From Sediminibacterium sp. (GTDB lineage: Bacteria > Bacteroidota > Bacteroidia > Chitinophagales > Chitinophagaceae), in the NCBI GenBank assembly GCA_030158665.1, contig JAOASM010000036.1, positions 52,838-116,837 on the forward strand: a stretch of 64,000 nt of DNA. Reading direction: 5' to 3'. The position numbers and the translations under genes are program-made. Position 1 is the stretch's first letter. Each line of letters starts with the position of its first letter. Below are positions 50,908-59,112 of this stretch, in pieces. The notes beneath the pieces were generated by a model that was not told the DNA's origin, did no database searches, and saw only the letters and a list, made by a program, of their open reading frames with translations.

Positions 50908-53127
50908 CTACCTTACCCAATACCAAATGATACCAGGATTTGGACTTGTAGATGTTCCGCCAGATGCATCTGAAAGCCAGGGAGAAGGTGTATAATATTG
51001 ATTATTTGAAACCATTGTACCCCACCAGTTTCCTGATCCCGTTGACAAAGTGATATAGCCAGTTCCGGAACCTGTTGTACTACTATACCATGGCATTCTT
51101 TGTGAAATTCCATTGTTTGCTGTGTTGTAGTTCCAGTTACCAAATTTAGTATTTATCGTTACGTCCGTTTGAGTATTGTCTGTTTTTACAAAACTATAAT
51201 TCCCATTTGCAGTCCAAATTCCACCAAAATTTCCTCGAGTATTTGCATCAATCATATATTGAAACCCACTTGCACTTCTTTTAATATAATCAGCCCAGCC
51301 TATGATTGAATAACTTACAGTTCCGGTGCTTGTAACATCAGAAGTAGTTGAAAAAGGAATTTCGGTATTGTAAGCAATTGCATTTGCATAAGTCCATACA
51401 GAGTTAGATGAATTTTTCAAAATTAAAGTCCATCCACCGTTGTCTGTCGTCATATCTGCATAAATTTTAAATGGCGCACCTACATTAATGTTTGCATTTT
51501 TAATCCAATAAAAACCATCGGTTGAATTGGGGTAATCTTGTTTAATTTGATATGCACTAGTGGATGCAGTATTGGGACTTAGTCCATCTTTTTCTGCATA
51601 AAATCTTGATTTATTGGCATTGAAATTATTCGTAATTTCTTGTTGCGTCAATTCACGAATATATACTTTAAAATTAGCTACATTCATATTCATCCTCCAA
51701 TTAAGATCGTTACGCCAACTTGAAATTCTACCTGCACCTGCATTAAAATTGGCATTCAATGTATTAAAATTGCCATAGATCTGACTCATTGATTGTTGCT
51801 CTCCATTAACATAAATTTTATTATTAGACTTAGCGTTAGTATTCATGACAAACACCAGGTGCCTCCATCCGCCAACAATACCCAAATAATCTGCCCTGGC
51901 ACTAGTCATTCCATATAAATCTCCTGCCGAAGTATTGTATCCTATATTACCACCACTCGTCCAAACATCATATAAACCAAATCCAAAATACATTCCAGTT
52001 GGCGAAGTCAATGAATTAGTCTTTACCCACATTTCCACCGTCACCACATTTGTGCTTCCAATATTTGCTGAAAAATCTGCATAGCTTGTAGTGCCATTAA
52101 ATACAATGGATCCACCATTAGCTGAATTAAAAGAGGTATTTGTTAATGTAACGTTAGATCCATTTCCGGATAAGTCATTCCAAGTAGTAGATCCACTACC
52201 ACTATAACTTGATGTATTGCCCGCATCTAGATGTAAAACCAACCCTGAATTAGAAATACATGTAATTGAAACACTACCATCACCAGTTGTATTGAATGTT
52301 CCGTATGAATTAATGTCTGTAATTGATTTCGAAGAACCACCACCACCGCCGCCATTTGCAGCACCTCCTCCTGCTCCACCACCACCACCATAAAATCCAG
52401 CACCACCGCCACCCGCACCTTGCCAAATGGTACCAATACCGCCAGCACCACCATTCATCCCATTACCATCCCCACCATGTTGTGCAGGCGCATTATCAAA
52501 TGCATACCCACCCACACCAGCAGCTGTAGTAGATGCACCATAACCAAATTGATATCTTGATGAAACAAGATATCCAGTAGCACCTTGCCCATTTGCAGCC
52601 GAACCAGTATTCGAATTTAAAGCTGTGCCTCCATTGTAATTTATTGTACCCCCAGTTCCACTTCCACCTCCACCACCTCCAGCAACCACTAATGCATTTG
52701 CAGTAGCAGGTGAACTAGAAGTAAACACACCAGACAAACCACCGCCTGCACCACCAAAGCCTGTTCCACTATTATCATTACCTCCATATCCTGCAAAACC
52801 ATATTTCGCAATTGCAGATTGTCCGGGGAATCCTCCAACTACGATGTATAATATTTGCCCTGGAGTAACATTTAATGTTGTAGTTATATTCGCACCTGCA
52901 CCACCCGGTTGACCTCCACCTCCCGTTCCACCTTTAGCACCAATAGCATTTACCTGAATAGTGGTAACTCTATTGGGTACGATAAATTGTTGAATCGCTC
53001 CAGTGTATGAAAAAGTCTGTGTATTAATATTAATTGGTTTTCTTAAAGCAAGATTGCGCGCTACAATTTGTGCACTTATGTTCATCTTGAAAGAAAGAAA
53101 TAATAATATGAAAATGAATTTACGCAT
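50908..53127 (-). CDS. Exported glycine-rich + LamG/concanavalin-like + fibrinogen-like domain protein
   Basis: Signal peptide; GGTGGGGQPGGAGANITTTLNVTPGQILYIVVGG; LVLHLDAGNTSSYSGSGSTTWNDLSGNG; FKIYADMTTDNGGWTLILKN. Confidence 0.85.
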   Translation of the reverse strand: MRKFIFILLFLSFKMNISAQIVARNLALRKPININTQTFSYTGAIQQFIVPNRVTTIQVNAIGAKGGTGGGGQPGGAGANITTTLNVTPGQILYIVVGGFPGQSAIAKYGFAGYGGNDNSGTGFGGAGGGLSGVFTSSSPATANALVVAGGGGGGSGTGGTINYNGGTALNSNTGSAANGQGATGYLVSSRYQFGYGASTTAAGVGGYAFDNAPAQHGGDGNGMNGGAGGIGTIWQGAGGGGAGFYGGGGGAGGGAANGGGGGGSSKSITDINSYGTFNTTGDGSVSITCISNSGLVLHLDAGNTSSYSGSGSTTWNDLSGNGSNVTLTNTSFNSANGGSIVFNGTTSYADFSANIGSTNVVTVEMWVKTNSLTSPTGMYFGFGLYDVWTSGGNIGYNTSAGDLYGMTSARADYLGIVGGWRHLVFVMNTNAKSNNKIYVNGEQQSMSQIYGNFNTLNANFNAGAGRISSWRNDLNWRMNMNVANFKVYIRELTQQEITNNFNANKSRFYAEKDGLSPNTASTSAYQIKQDYPNSTDGFYWIKNANINVGAPFKIYADMTTDNGGWTLILKNSSNSVWTYANAIAYNTEIPFSTTSDVTSTGTVSYSIIGWADYIKRSASGFQYMIDANTRGNFGGIWTANGNYSFVKTDNTQTDVTINTKFGNWNYNTANNGISQRMPWYSSTTGSGTGYITLSTGSGNWWGTMVSNNQYYTPSPWLSDASGGTSTSPNPGIIWYWVR

Positions 53128-53129
53128 AC

Positions 53130-53744
53130 TTAAAAAATACTATCTCCCATTACAAATCCAGTTGTAGCTGTATTCATTACTAATCCAATGACACTATTCG
53201 TTGCTCTTGTTGTTAATCCGTTTGACGAATTCAATGTTACACTTGATCCAGCCAAAGTGATTGTACCAGCTCCCCCTTGTATTATCTGACAACTAAATCC
53301 AATAGGCAATGTATTTGGAACTGTAACAGTAATTGCGGATGAAGATGTGATTAAAAAAACTTTGTTATTATCTGTAGCGGCCAATGTAAATCCAGTGCTT
53401 TTTGTATTATCTATAATTAAACCATTTGAAATTTGAATCCAAGATGTTCCATTCCAATAATAATATCCTGGAACAACATTGTTAGGTGTATTTGTTGTGG
53501 TAGCTGTATTATAAACCAGCAAACCTGCAGCAGTAGCAAGCGCTGTTGTACCTGATAAACCTGTTAAAGGCGCAAATACGTTAGTTGCAGTTAGAGCAAC
53601 TCTTGGAGGCAAAAAACCTTTGTCGGCTGATGTTACATCCAGCTTCGCAGATGCGTTGGGCGTGGTTGTACCAATGCCTGTTTGTGCATTAACAATTGAA
53701 TAGGTCAACATGAATAAAATTGTTAAAATATTTTTATAACCCAT
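53130..53744 (-). CDS. Short exported fibre-like protein with GIGTTTP module
   Basis: MGYKNILTILFMLTYSIVNAQTGIGTTTPNASAKLDVTSADKGFLPPRV; start moved to 53744. Confidence 0.8.
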   Translation of the reverse strand: MGYKNILTILFMLTYSIVNAQTGIGTTTPNASAKLDVTSADKGFLPPRVALTATNVFAPLTGLSGTTALATAAGLLVYNTATTTNTPNNVVPGYYYWNGTSWIQISNGLIIDNTKSTGFTLAATDNNKVFLITSSSAITVTVPNTLPIGFSCQIIQGGAGTITLAGSSVTLNSSNGLTTRATNSVIGLVMNTATTGFVMGDSIF

Positions 53745-55080
53745 ATTTATGTTTTGTTGCATTATAATTTTGAAAAACTTCGTCTGCTGAAATCGAACGA
53801 TTATAGATTTGAATTGACCCAATGTAACCATTAAAACCTACAGCACCGCCACTCCTTGCATCGCCTAACCACAAAGCCGATTGCGTATAATTTGTTCTGC
53901 CTGCATTGTTAATAACAGAACCATCAGCAGCTCCATTGATATACATTTGAAGATTACCGCTAGAAATAGTAAACCCAATATAATACCAAGTATTCGTTGA
54001 CATAGCCGTTAATCCAAACATATTACTTTTACTGGTGGTATATAAATGTTGATAGTATAAACTACCATTAGGATAAATGTCATAATGAAAATCACTATAC
54101 CCTCCAGTATTAACATCTTGAAACCATTTTGTTAAAAAAATATTCCAACCATACCTTAATGTACTTGCTTTTAGCCAAATAAATACACTTATATCCCCTA
54201 TTGGAAAGTTAGCAGGCGTTTTACCAAAATCAATGTAATCTTGGTCTCCATCTGCATAAAAAATGCCAGCATTACTTGTATTGTAATTCATATTATTACC
54301 CATAGCACCTGTTGCATTTCCTTTTAAATCTGATACAGCAGTCCCGTACTTTGGATAAGTATACCAATTGCCTGGATCTACAGAAAAAACAAGGCCATTT
54401 GGAACAGCCTCCTCTCCAGATAATTCTTCAATATCTTGATACCAAATTGAACCATTTGATTCAGAAGGTTTTTTCCAAAATAATTGCATGACTTCTCCCC
54501 CTCCTCCTTCCTGCATCCTCGCTCTAAATGTATATTTCTTACCTGCTATTAATGAAATGGTTCCAGTATGTGTACCTATAGAAAAATTTCCGTGAGGACC
54601 ATAATGATTGACTACGTTTTGATCATTAATGAATAAATCTACTGCATCATCACCTTCAATTGAAAAAGTATAAGTGCCTGTTTGCTTTGGGATAAAATAT
54701 CCTGAAACTACAATTGTAAAACCATCTCCATTAAATCCAGTATAAGGTGCCTGATTTCCTAAAGCATTTTTCAAATCCGTTTGACTGAAAAAATTAATTA
54801 AGTTCGCAGCATAGCTAGAAGATGAATTTAAATTTCCAGTATTACTTGTTAAAGCTACATATCCAGCAAGTCTAAAGTTTGCCCCATTTGCAAAATTTGT
54901 TTCAAATTCAGCTGCATTAGCCGGGAAAGCAGAAGTTGAAGTACTGTACAAGCGATAATACAGAGACTTGTTGCCCTTTGGACGATTGCTTTCTAGCGTA
55001 GGATAATAACTTGGCATTATTTGAGCAAACGAACTATGCATTAATAATAAAGGAATAAGATGTAAAAATATTTTTCTCAT
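53734..55080 (-). CDS. Exported PA14-like + LamG-like protein
   Basis: GDGFTIVVSGYFIPKQTGTYTFSIEGDDAVDLFINDQNV (PA14-like); GDISVFIWLKAS...WYYIGFTISSGNLQMYINGAADGS (LamG). Confidence 0.85.
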   Translation of the reverse strand: MRKIFLHLIPLLLMHSSFAQIMPSYYPTLESNRPKGNKSLYYRLYSTSTSAFPANAAEFETNFANGANFRLAGYVALTSNTGNLNSSSSYAANLINFFSQTDLKNALGNQAPYTGFNGDGFTIVVSGYFIPKQTGTYTFSIEGDDAVDLFINDQNVVNHYGPHGNFSIGTHTGTISLIAGKKYTFRARMQEGGGGEVMQLFWKKPSESNGSIWYQDIEELSGEEAVPNGLVFSVDPGNWYTYPKYGTAVSDLKGNATGAMGNNMNYNTSNAGIFYADGDQDYIDFGKTPANFPIGDISVFIWLKASTLRYGWNIFLTKWFQDVNTGGYSDFHYDIYPNGSLYYQHLYTTSKSNMFGLTAMSTNTWYYIGFTISSGNLQMYINGAADGSVINNAGRTNYTQSALWLGDARSGGAVGFNGYIGSIQIYNRSISADEVFQNYNATKHKYGL

Positions 55081-55082
55081 TA

Positions 55083-56051
55083 TTAATTACTCATTTCTCC
55101 TGAGACAATATAAACGCCCCCAACGTATAAAATAGTTGCAATAGCAAACTGTCCTGCTGTTTTTGTAAAGCTATTTCTGTTACTATATGTTCCTCCAAAT
55201 GTTATTTGTCCAGTAGATGCTTGCAAAACCATACAATTAAATCCTTCGGGCAAATTACCTGCTGACGGTAGTGTAAAAGTAGCAGCTGTGGTTCCAGTAT
55301 AGCGTAAAATCATTCCATTATCACTTACAGCAATATTTCTACCGGTATTTTCTGTACTCACATTGGAAACAAATCCACTCAATTTTGAAGAAGCGGTATT
55401 ACCTCCTGTTAAATTTCCACTTATTGCTACATCGCCTGTAACATCTAAGGCTTTTGTAGGAGCAGAATTCTTAATACCTACATTTCCGTTTTCTAAAATA
55501 TTAATCCCATTCGTCTCGGTTGCTCCACTAAATAAGCGCAGTCTTGCATTAGCGGATGTGGTTCCATATTGATCAATCGTCCAATCGGCAAGACTTCCGG
55601 TTAAAGATTTTTTGATAGTAATTTGTCCTCCCTCATTAATAGTTCCTGTTGGAAATAAAGATATTTCTCCAGGTATCGTTCCTGTAGCATTTCCTACAGT
55701 CAAAGTTGTTGATGGTGAAGTAGTACCAATACCCACCATGCCACCGTTAGGATTTAAGTACAAATTATAATTTATACTATAGTCATCTTTTTTTCTTGCT
55801 TGTATCCATGTACCGAAATTACTTGTCGAACTCATTAAACCGATATCAAGCAAATGAGTTACACTAGTACCGCTTAATCTAAAATGTCCGTTTTTAAGAT
55901 TATTACCGGAAGTTAAAGGATCTGCAGTTGTTGTTTCAATTTGAAACTTATTTACAGGCGTGGTAGTACCAATACCAGTTTGAGCAAATACCTTATTGAT
56001 AAATAAGGTATTAACTAATATAAATAATATTTTAAAAACTTTATTTTCCAT
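55083..56051 (-). CDS. Exported fibre-like protein with GIGTT(T/S)P modules
   Basis: QTGIGTTTPVNKFQIET, MVGIGTTSPSTTLTVGN, NVGIKNSAPTKALDVTGDVAISGNLTG; start moved to 56051. Confidence 0.8.
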   Translation of the reverse strand: MENKVFKILFILVNTLFINKVFAQTGIGTTTPVNKFQIETTTADPLTSGNNLKNGHFRLSGTSVTHLLDIGLMSSTSNFGTWIQARKKDDYSINYNLYLNPNGGMVGIGTTSPSTTLTVGNATGTIPGEISLFPTGTINEGGQITIKKSLTGSLADWTIDQYGTTSANARLRLFSGATETNGINILENGNVGIKNSAPTKALDVTGDVAISGNLTGGNTASSKLSGFVSNVSTENTGRNIAVSDNGMILRYTGTTAATFTLPSAGNLPEGFNCMVLQASTGQITFGGTYSNRNSFTKTAGQFAIATILYVGGVYIVSGEMSN

Positions 56052-58392
56052 ATCTAGTCTTTGTTGCATTATAATTGACTAAAATTTCAGATTCAGACAA
56101 TGCACGATTGTATATTTGAACCAATGGAATACTTGCATTTGCATAATAGCCTCCACTTGACCACATAGGAGCTCGTGAATAACCAATATAATATGGATTA
56201 TTGGTGGTATTAATAGAACTAGATAATGGAAATGGCTTTGAACTTAATGTACTCCAAGTGCTAGTCCAGTAATAAACAGAACTTGCAAATGTTCCATCAA
56301 AACAAATTCTTACACTTGTATTGCTATTGTCATAAGTGTATGCTATAAAATGCCAGTTTCCATCAAAAATTTTTGTACTTGGAATTGGATAAAATAAATC
56401 ATTACCCCAAAAAGCAAGGTAAACACCTCCGGTATTTACAGGAGGATAAGAATTAGCAGCACCTATTGTATTGGTATATCCAAGTGCAAGTTGCTCGGCT
56501 TGGCCATCAATATTAAATGAACCTTTATCAAGTAAAATAGTATTTTGATTGGCCGTTGATTTATACCAAACCATTACAGTTCTTGAATTATTTCCACTCG
56601 TTGAAGGAATAGCAACTCCATTGATATAATTATTAGTTCCATTAAAAGTAAAATACCCTTTATTAGGTAAATTATAGGTAGGGGAGTTGACTAGAGTTCC
56701 GTTATATCCGTTTCCTGAAAGGTCAGTCCAAGTTGCTCCAGTGCCTTTATAAGAATTTAAATTGCCCGCATCTAAATTTAGAACTAGTCCATCTGGTATT
56801 ATATTATTAGACTTAATAATTAAACCCATACGCATCGTAATATGATTTGTCCAACCATTTGTAGTTGGCATTAATTTTACGTATTTAGCATATACAACAT
56901 TTGGGAATAATGTGGTTACCGCATCAGTTGAGTTTGTGTTTAATGTGACACCCGTTAACACCCTAGTCCAACTGGTCCCATCTAAACTTACATCCACATT
57001 TGCTGCACTCACCCATTGTCCACCATTCAAGGCTCTTCCTTGTGTTATAATTCCAGTAATATAAGCAGGGACATCATAGTTTAATATCAAGTATTGGTTT
57101 ACATCATTTGCACCTGCAGACCATCCTTGTGGCGAATTTAACCAAGGAGTTAAATGATACCCAGTTGTAGTAGTAGGATAAGGAGCATTTGCATAAAATA
57201 CATCCCCAGCCCAATTACTTGAACTTGTCCAATAAGTTGGATTTGTGTTAGTGGATGGACTATGAACAAAAGTATTTAGGGTATTATTAGAGCCTGGCGT
57301 CCACTTGCTTGTTGCGGCAGTAAAAACAATTTTCCCCGTTCCTGATAAAATAAGTTTATTTGTATTTAAAGTTGTGCTTGCATTTAGATTGACAGTATGG
57401 TCATTGTTTACTTGTAAGCCCCCAAACGCATTGACATAATTTGAAGTGTTGGTAGCATTTAAAATAGTTGCATTACTTAATGTAAAAGCGAAATCATTAT
57501 TATGTACCACAAACGATGAATACACCCCACTATAATCAGAACCTGCTGGGAAGTCGGCACTAATTTCAACAATATAACCACTTACACCAGATGTATTTGT
57601 TGCGGATAAATCATTCCAACAAGTTCCTCCATTCCATTTAGCTACTGCATAATCTTCTGAGTGATTCGCTCCATTCGGTTCGCCAGAACACCAGTTATTA
57701 TATTGTCCACTAATGTTTCCTGTAGTAGGGCCATTTTGAGTTTTTATGATAGTGCCCAATTCTGGTCCGGCATCTAATATCCAAGTACCATCCGTTGTAG
57801 TAGCAGCATCTGTAATGGCAATCCAAATATTACTACCTGATATATTATTATTAATGAAATCTTGTTCAGACTGGGAAGTAATAGTTACCAAATACCCTGT
57901 CTTTCCTTTAAAAGAATTTCCAGATGCTCCAGATTTGGCATTCGCATAGGTAATAGTAGCGCTAGAAACGTATTTGTAAAAATGCTTATTGATAGGATTG
58001 TAAACATAGCTAGCATCATAACTAGAAATTTCCACATTGATTCTAACTGCTGTTTTTATGCTACCCATAGACACTGTCATGGCAGCAAGTGCATTGTTGA
58101 TATTATCCCTTGTGCCATAAAATACAACACTAGTGATGCTAGTCCAAGAAGCATAACCTGTATTAAGCGTAAGCCCTGTGTTAGTAGGAAAAGAAATGGT
58201 CGCCCCACTTTGATAATCTAAACTCACACTCACTAAAATGGATGAAGTATTATCAGCCCATGTAATTACAAAATTACCTGCATCCACATTTGTCGCGTTC
58301 GCTTCTATAGTTAAAGGAGTAGGCGCAGTTATACTTTGGGCAAAAGAAGTTGATCCAAATAATAAAAAAAAGAAAGTAAATAATTTTTTCAT
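56041..58392 (-). CDS. Exported C-type lectin-like + LamG protein
   Basis: NIWIAITDAATTTDGTWI...YNNWCSGEPNGANHSEDYAVAKWNGGTCWNDL...YIVEI; LVLNLDAGNLNSYKGTGATWTDLSGNG and LamG-like region. Confidence 0.87.
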   Translation of the reverse strand: MKKLFTFFFLLFGSTSFAQSITAPTPLTIEANATNVDAGNFVITWADNTSSILVSVSLDYQSGATISFPTNTGLTLNTGYASWTSITSVVFYGTRDNINNALAAMTVSMGSIKTAVRINVEISSYDASYVYNPINKHFYKYVSSATITYANAKSGASGNSFKGKTGYLVTITSQSEQDFINNNISGSNIWIAITDAATTTDGTWILDAGPELGTIIKTQNGPTTGNISGQYNNWCSGEPNGANHSEDYAVAKWNGGTCWNDLSATNTSGVSGYIVEISADFPAGSDYSGVYSSFVVHNNDFAFTLSNATILNATNTSNYVNAFGGLQVNNDHTVNLNASTTLNTNKLILSGTGKIVFTAATSKWTPGSNNTLNTFVHSPSTNTNPTYWTSSSNWAGDVFYANAPYPTTTTGYHLTPWLNSPQGWSAGANDVNQYLILNYDVPAYITGIITQGRALNGGQWVSAANVDVSLDGTSWTRVLTGVTLNTNSTDAVTTLFPNVVYAKYVKLMPTTNGWTNHITMRMGLIIKSNNIIPDGLVLNLDAGNLNSYKGTGATWTDLSGNGYNGTLVNSPTYNLPNKGYFTFNGTNNYINGVAIPSTSGNNSRTVMVWYKSTANQNTILLDKGSFNIDGQAEQLALGYTNTIGAANSYPPVNTGGVYLAFWGNDLFYPIPSTKIFDGNWHFIAYTYDNSNTSVRICFDGTFASSVYYWTSTWSTLSSKPFPLSSSINTTNNPYYIGYSRAPMWSSGGYYANASIPLVQIYNRALSESEILVNYNATKTRYGK

Positions 58393-58395
58393 TTT

Positions 58396-59094
58396 TTACT
58401 TATTTCTGATTTTAATCAAATTTTTAACTTTGCTATTTAAACTATCAATTTGCTTTTGTTGTTCTTTAATAGCTTCTACTAATAAAGCAACTAGTTTATC
58501 ATATTTAACAGATCGATATTCTTCTTGTGTTTTATCCTTAGTTACAATTTCTGGAACTACCTTTTCTACTTCTTGAGCAATAAATCCTAATTCATCCTGC
58601 GCACCAAACTCTTTTTCAGGGAAAGCATTTTGATTCCAATTAAAATAAACTCCTCTTAATGCTTTAATCTTATCTAATGCATTCGCCACAGGACGTATAT
58701 TGGTTTTAAACCGAATATCGGAAGTACCAGATACAGAGTTTGCTGTAATATCCCCATTCACATAAAGCTTTGTACTAGGCGATGTAGTGCCAATACCAAC
58801 ATTACCGCCATTGGGATTAATTAATAAATTATAATTAGTTCCGTATGCTCCTTTATCTCTTGCTTGTATCCAAGAATAAGTACTTGTACTACTTAATCCA
58901 AAATCCAATACATGCGTTCCAACTGTTGCACCTAATCTTAGATTGCCATTGGCTGCTGCTCCAGTTGAAGCAGGATCAGCCTTAACTGCAAAAATATCCA
59001 ATTTATTAACTGGCGCAGTAGTACCAATACCAGTCTGTGCACTGGCTTTAACCAATACACAACTAACGAATAGGATGAGTACTACTTTTTTCAT
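58396..59094 (-). CDS. Exported fibre protein with C-terminal S74 intramolecular-chaperone-like domain
   Basis: QTGIGTTAPVNKLDIF; SDIRFKTNIRPVANALDKIKALRGVYFNWNQ...LGFIAQEVEKVVPEIV...YRSVKYDKLVALLVEAIKEQQKQI. Confidence 0.88.
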   Translation of the reverse strand: MKKVVLILFVSCVLVKASAQTGIGTTAPVNKLDIFAVKADPASTGAAANGNLRLGATVGTHVLDFGLSSTSTYSWIQARDKGAYGTNYNLLINPNGGNVGIGTTSPSTKLYVNGDITANSVSGTSDIRFKTNIRPVANALDKIKALRGVYFNWNQNAFPEKEFGAQDELGFIAQEVEKVVPEIVTKDKTQEEYRSVKYDKLVALLVEAIKEQQKQIDSLNSKVKNLIKIRNK

Positions 59095-59112
59095 TTTATT
59101 AATTTATACTGA

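Noticed and set aside
52227-52454. Val-rich 75-aa minus-strand ORF
   Set aside because: Alternate frame of the Gly-rich tract on the same strand.
52323-52529. His-rich 68-aa plus-strand ORF (HHHRRHLQHLLLLHHHHHK)
   Set aside because: Antisense of Gly-rich codons in the 50908-53127 gene; not a metal-binding peptide.
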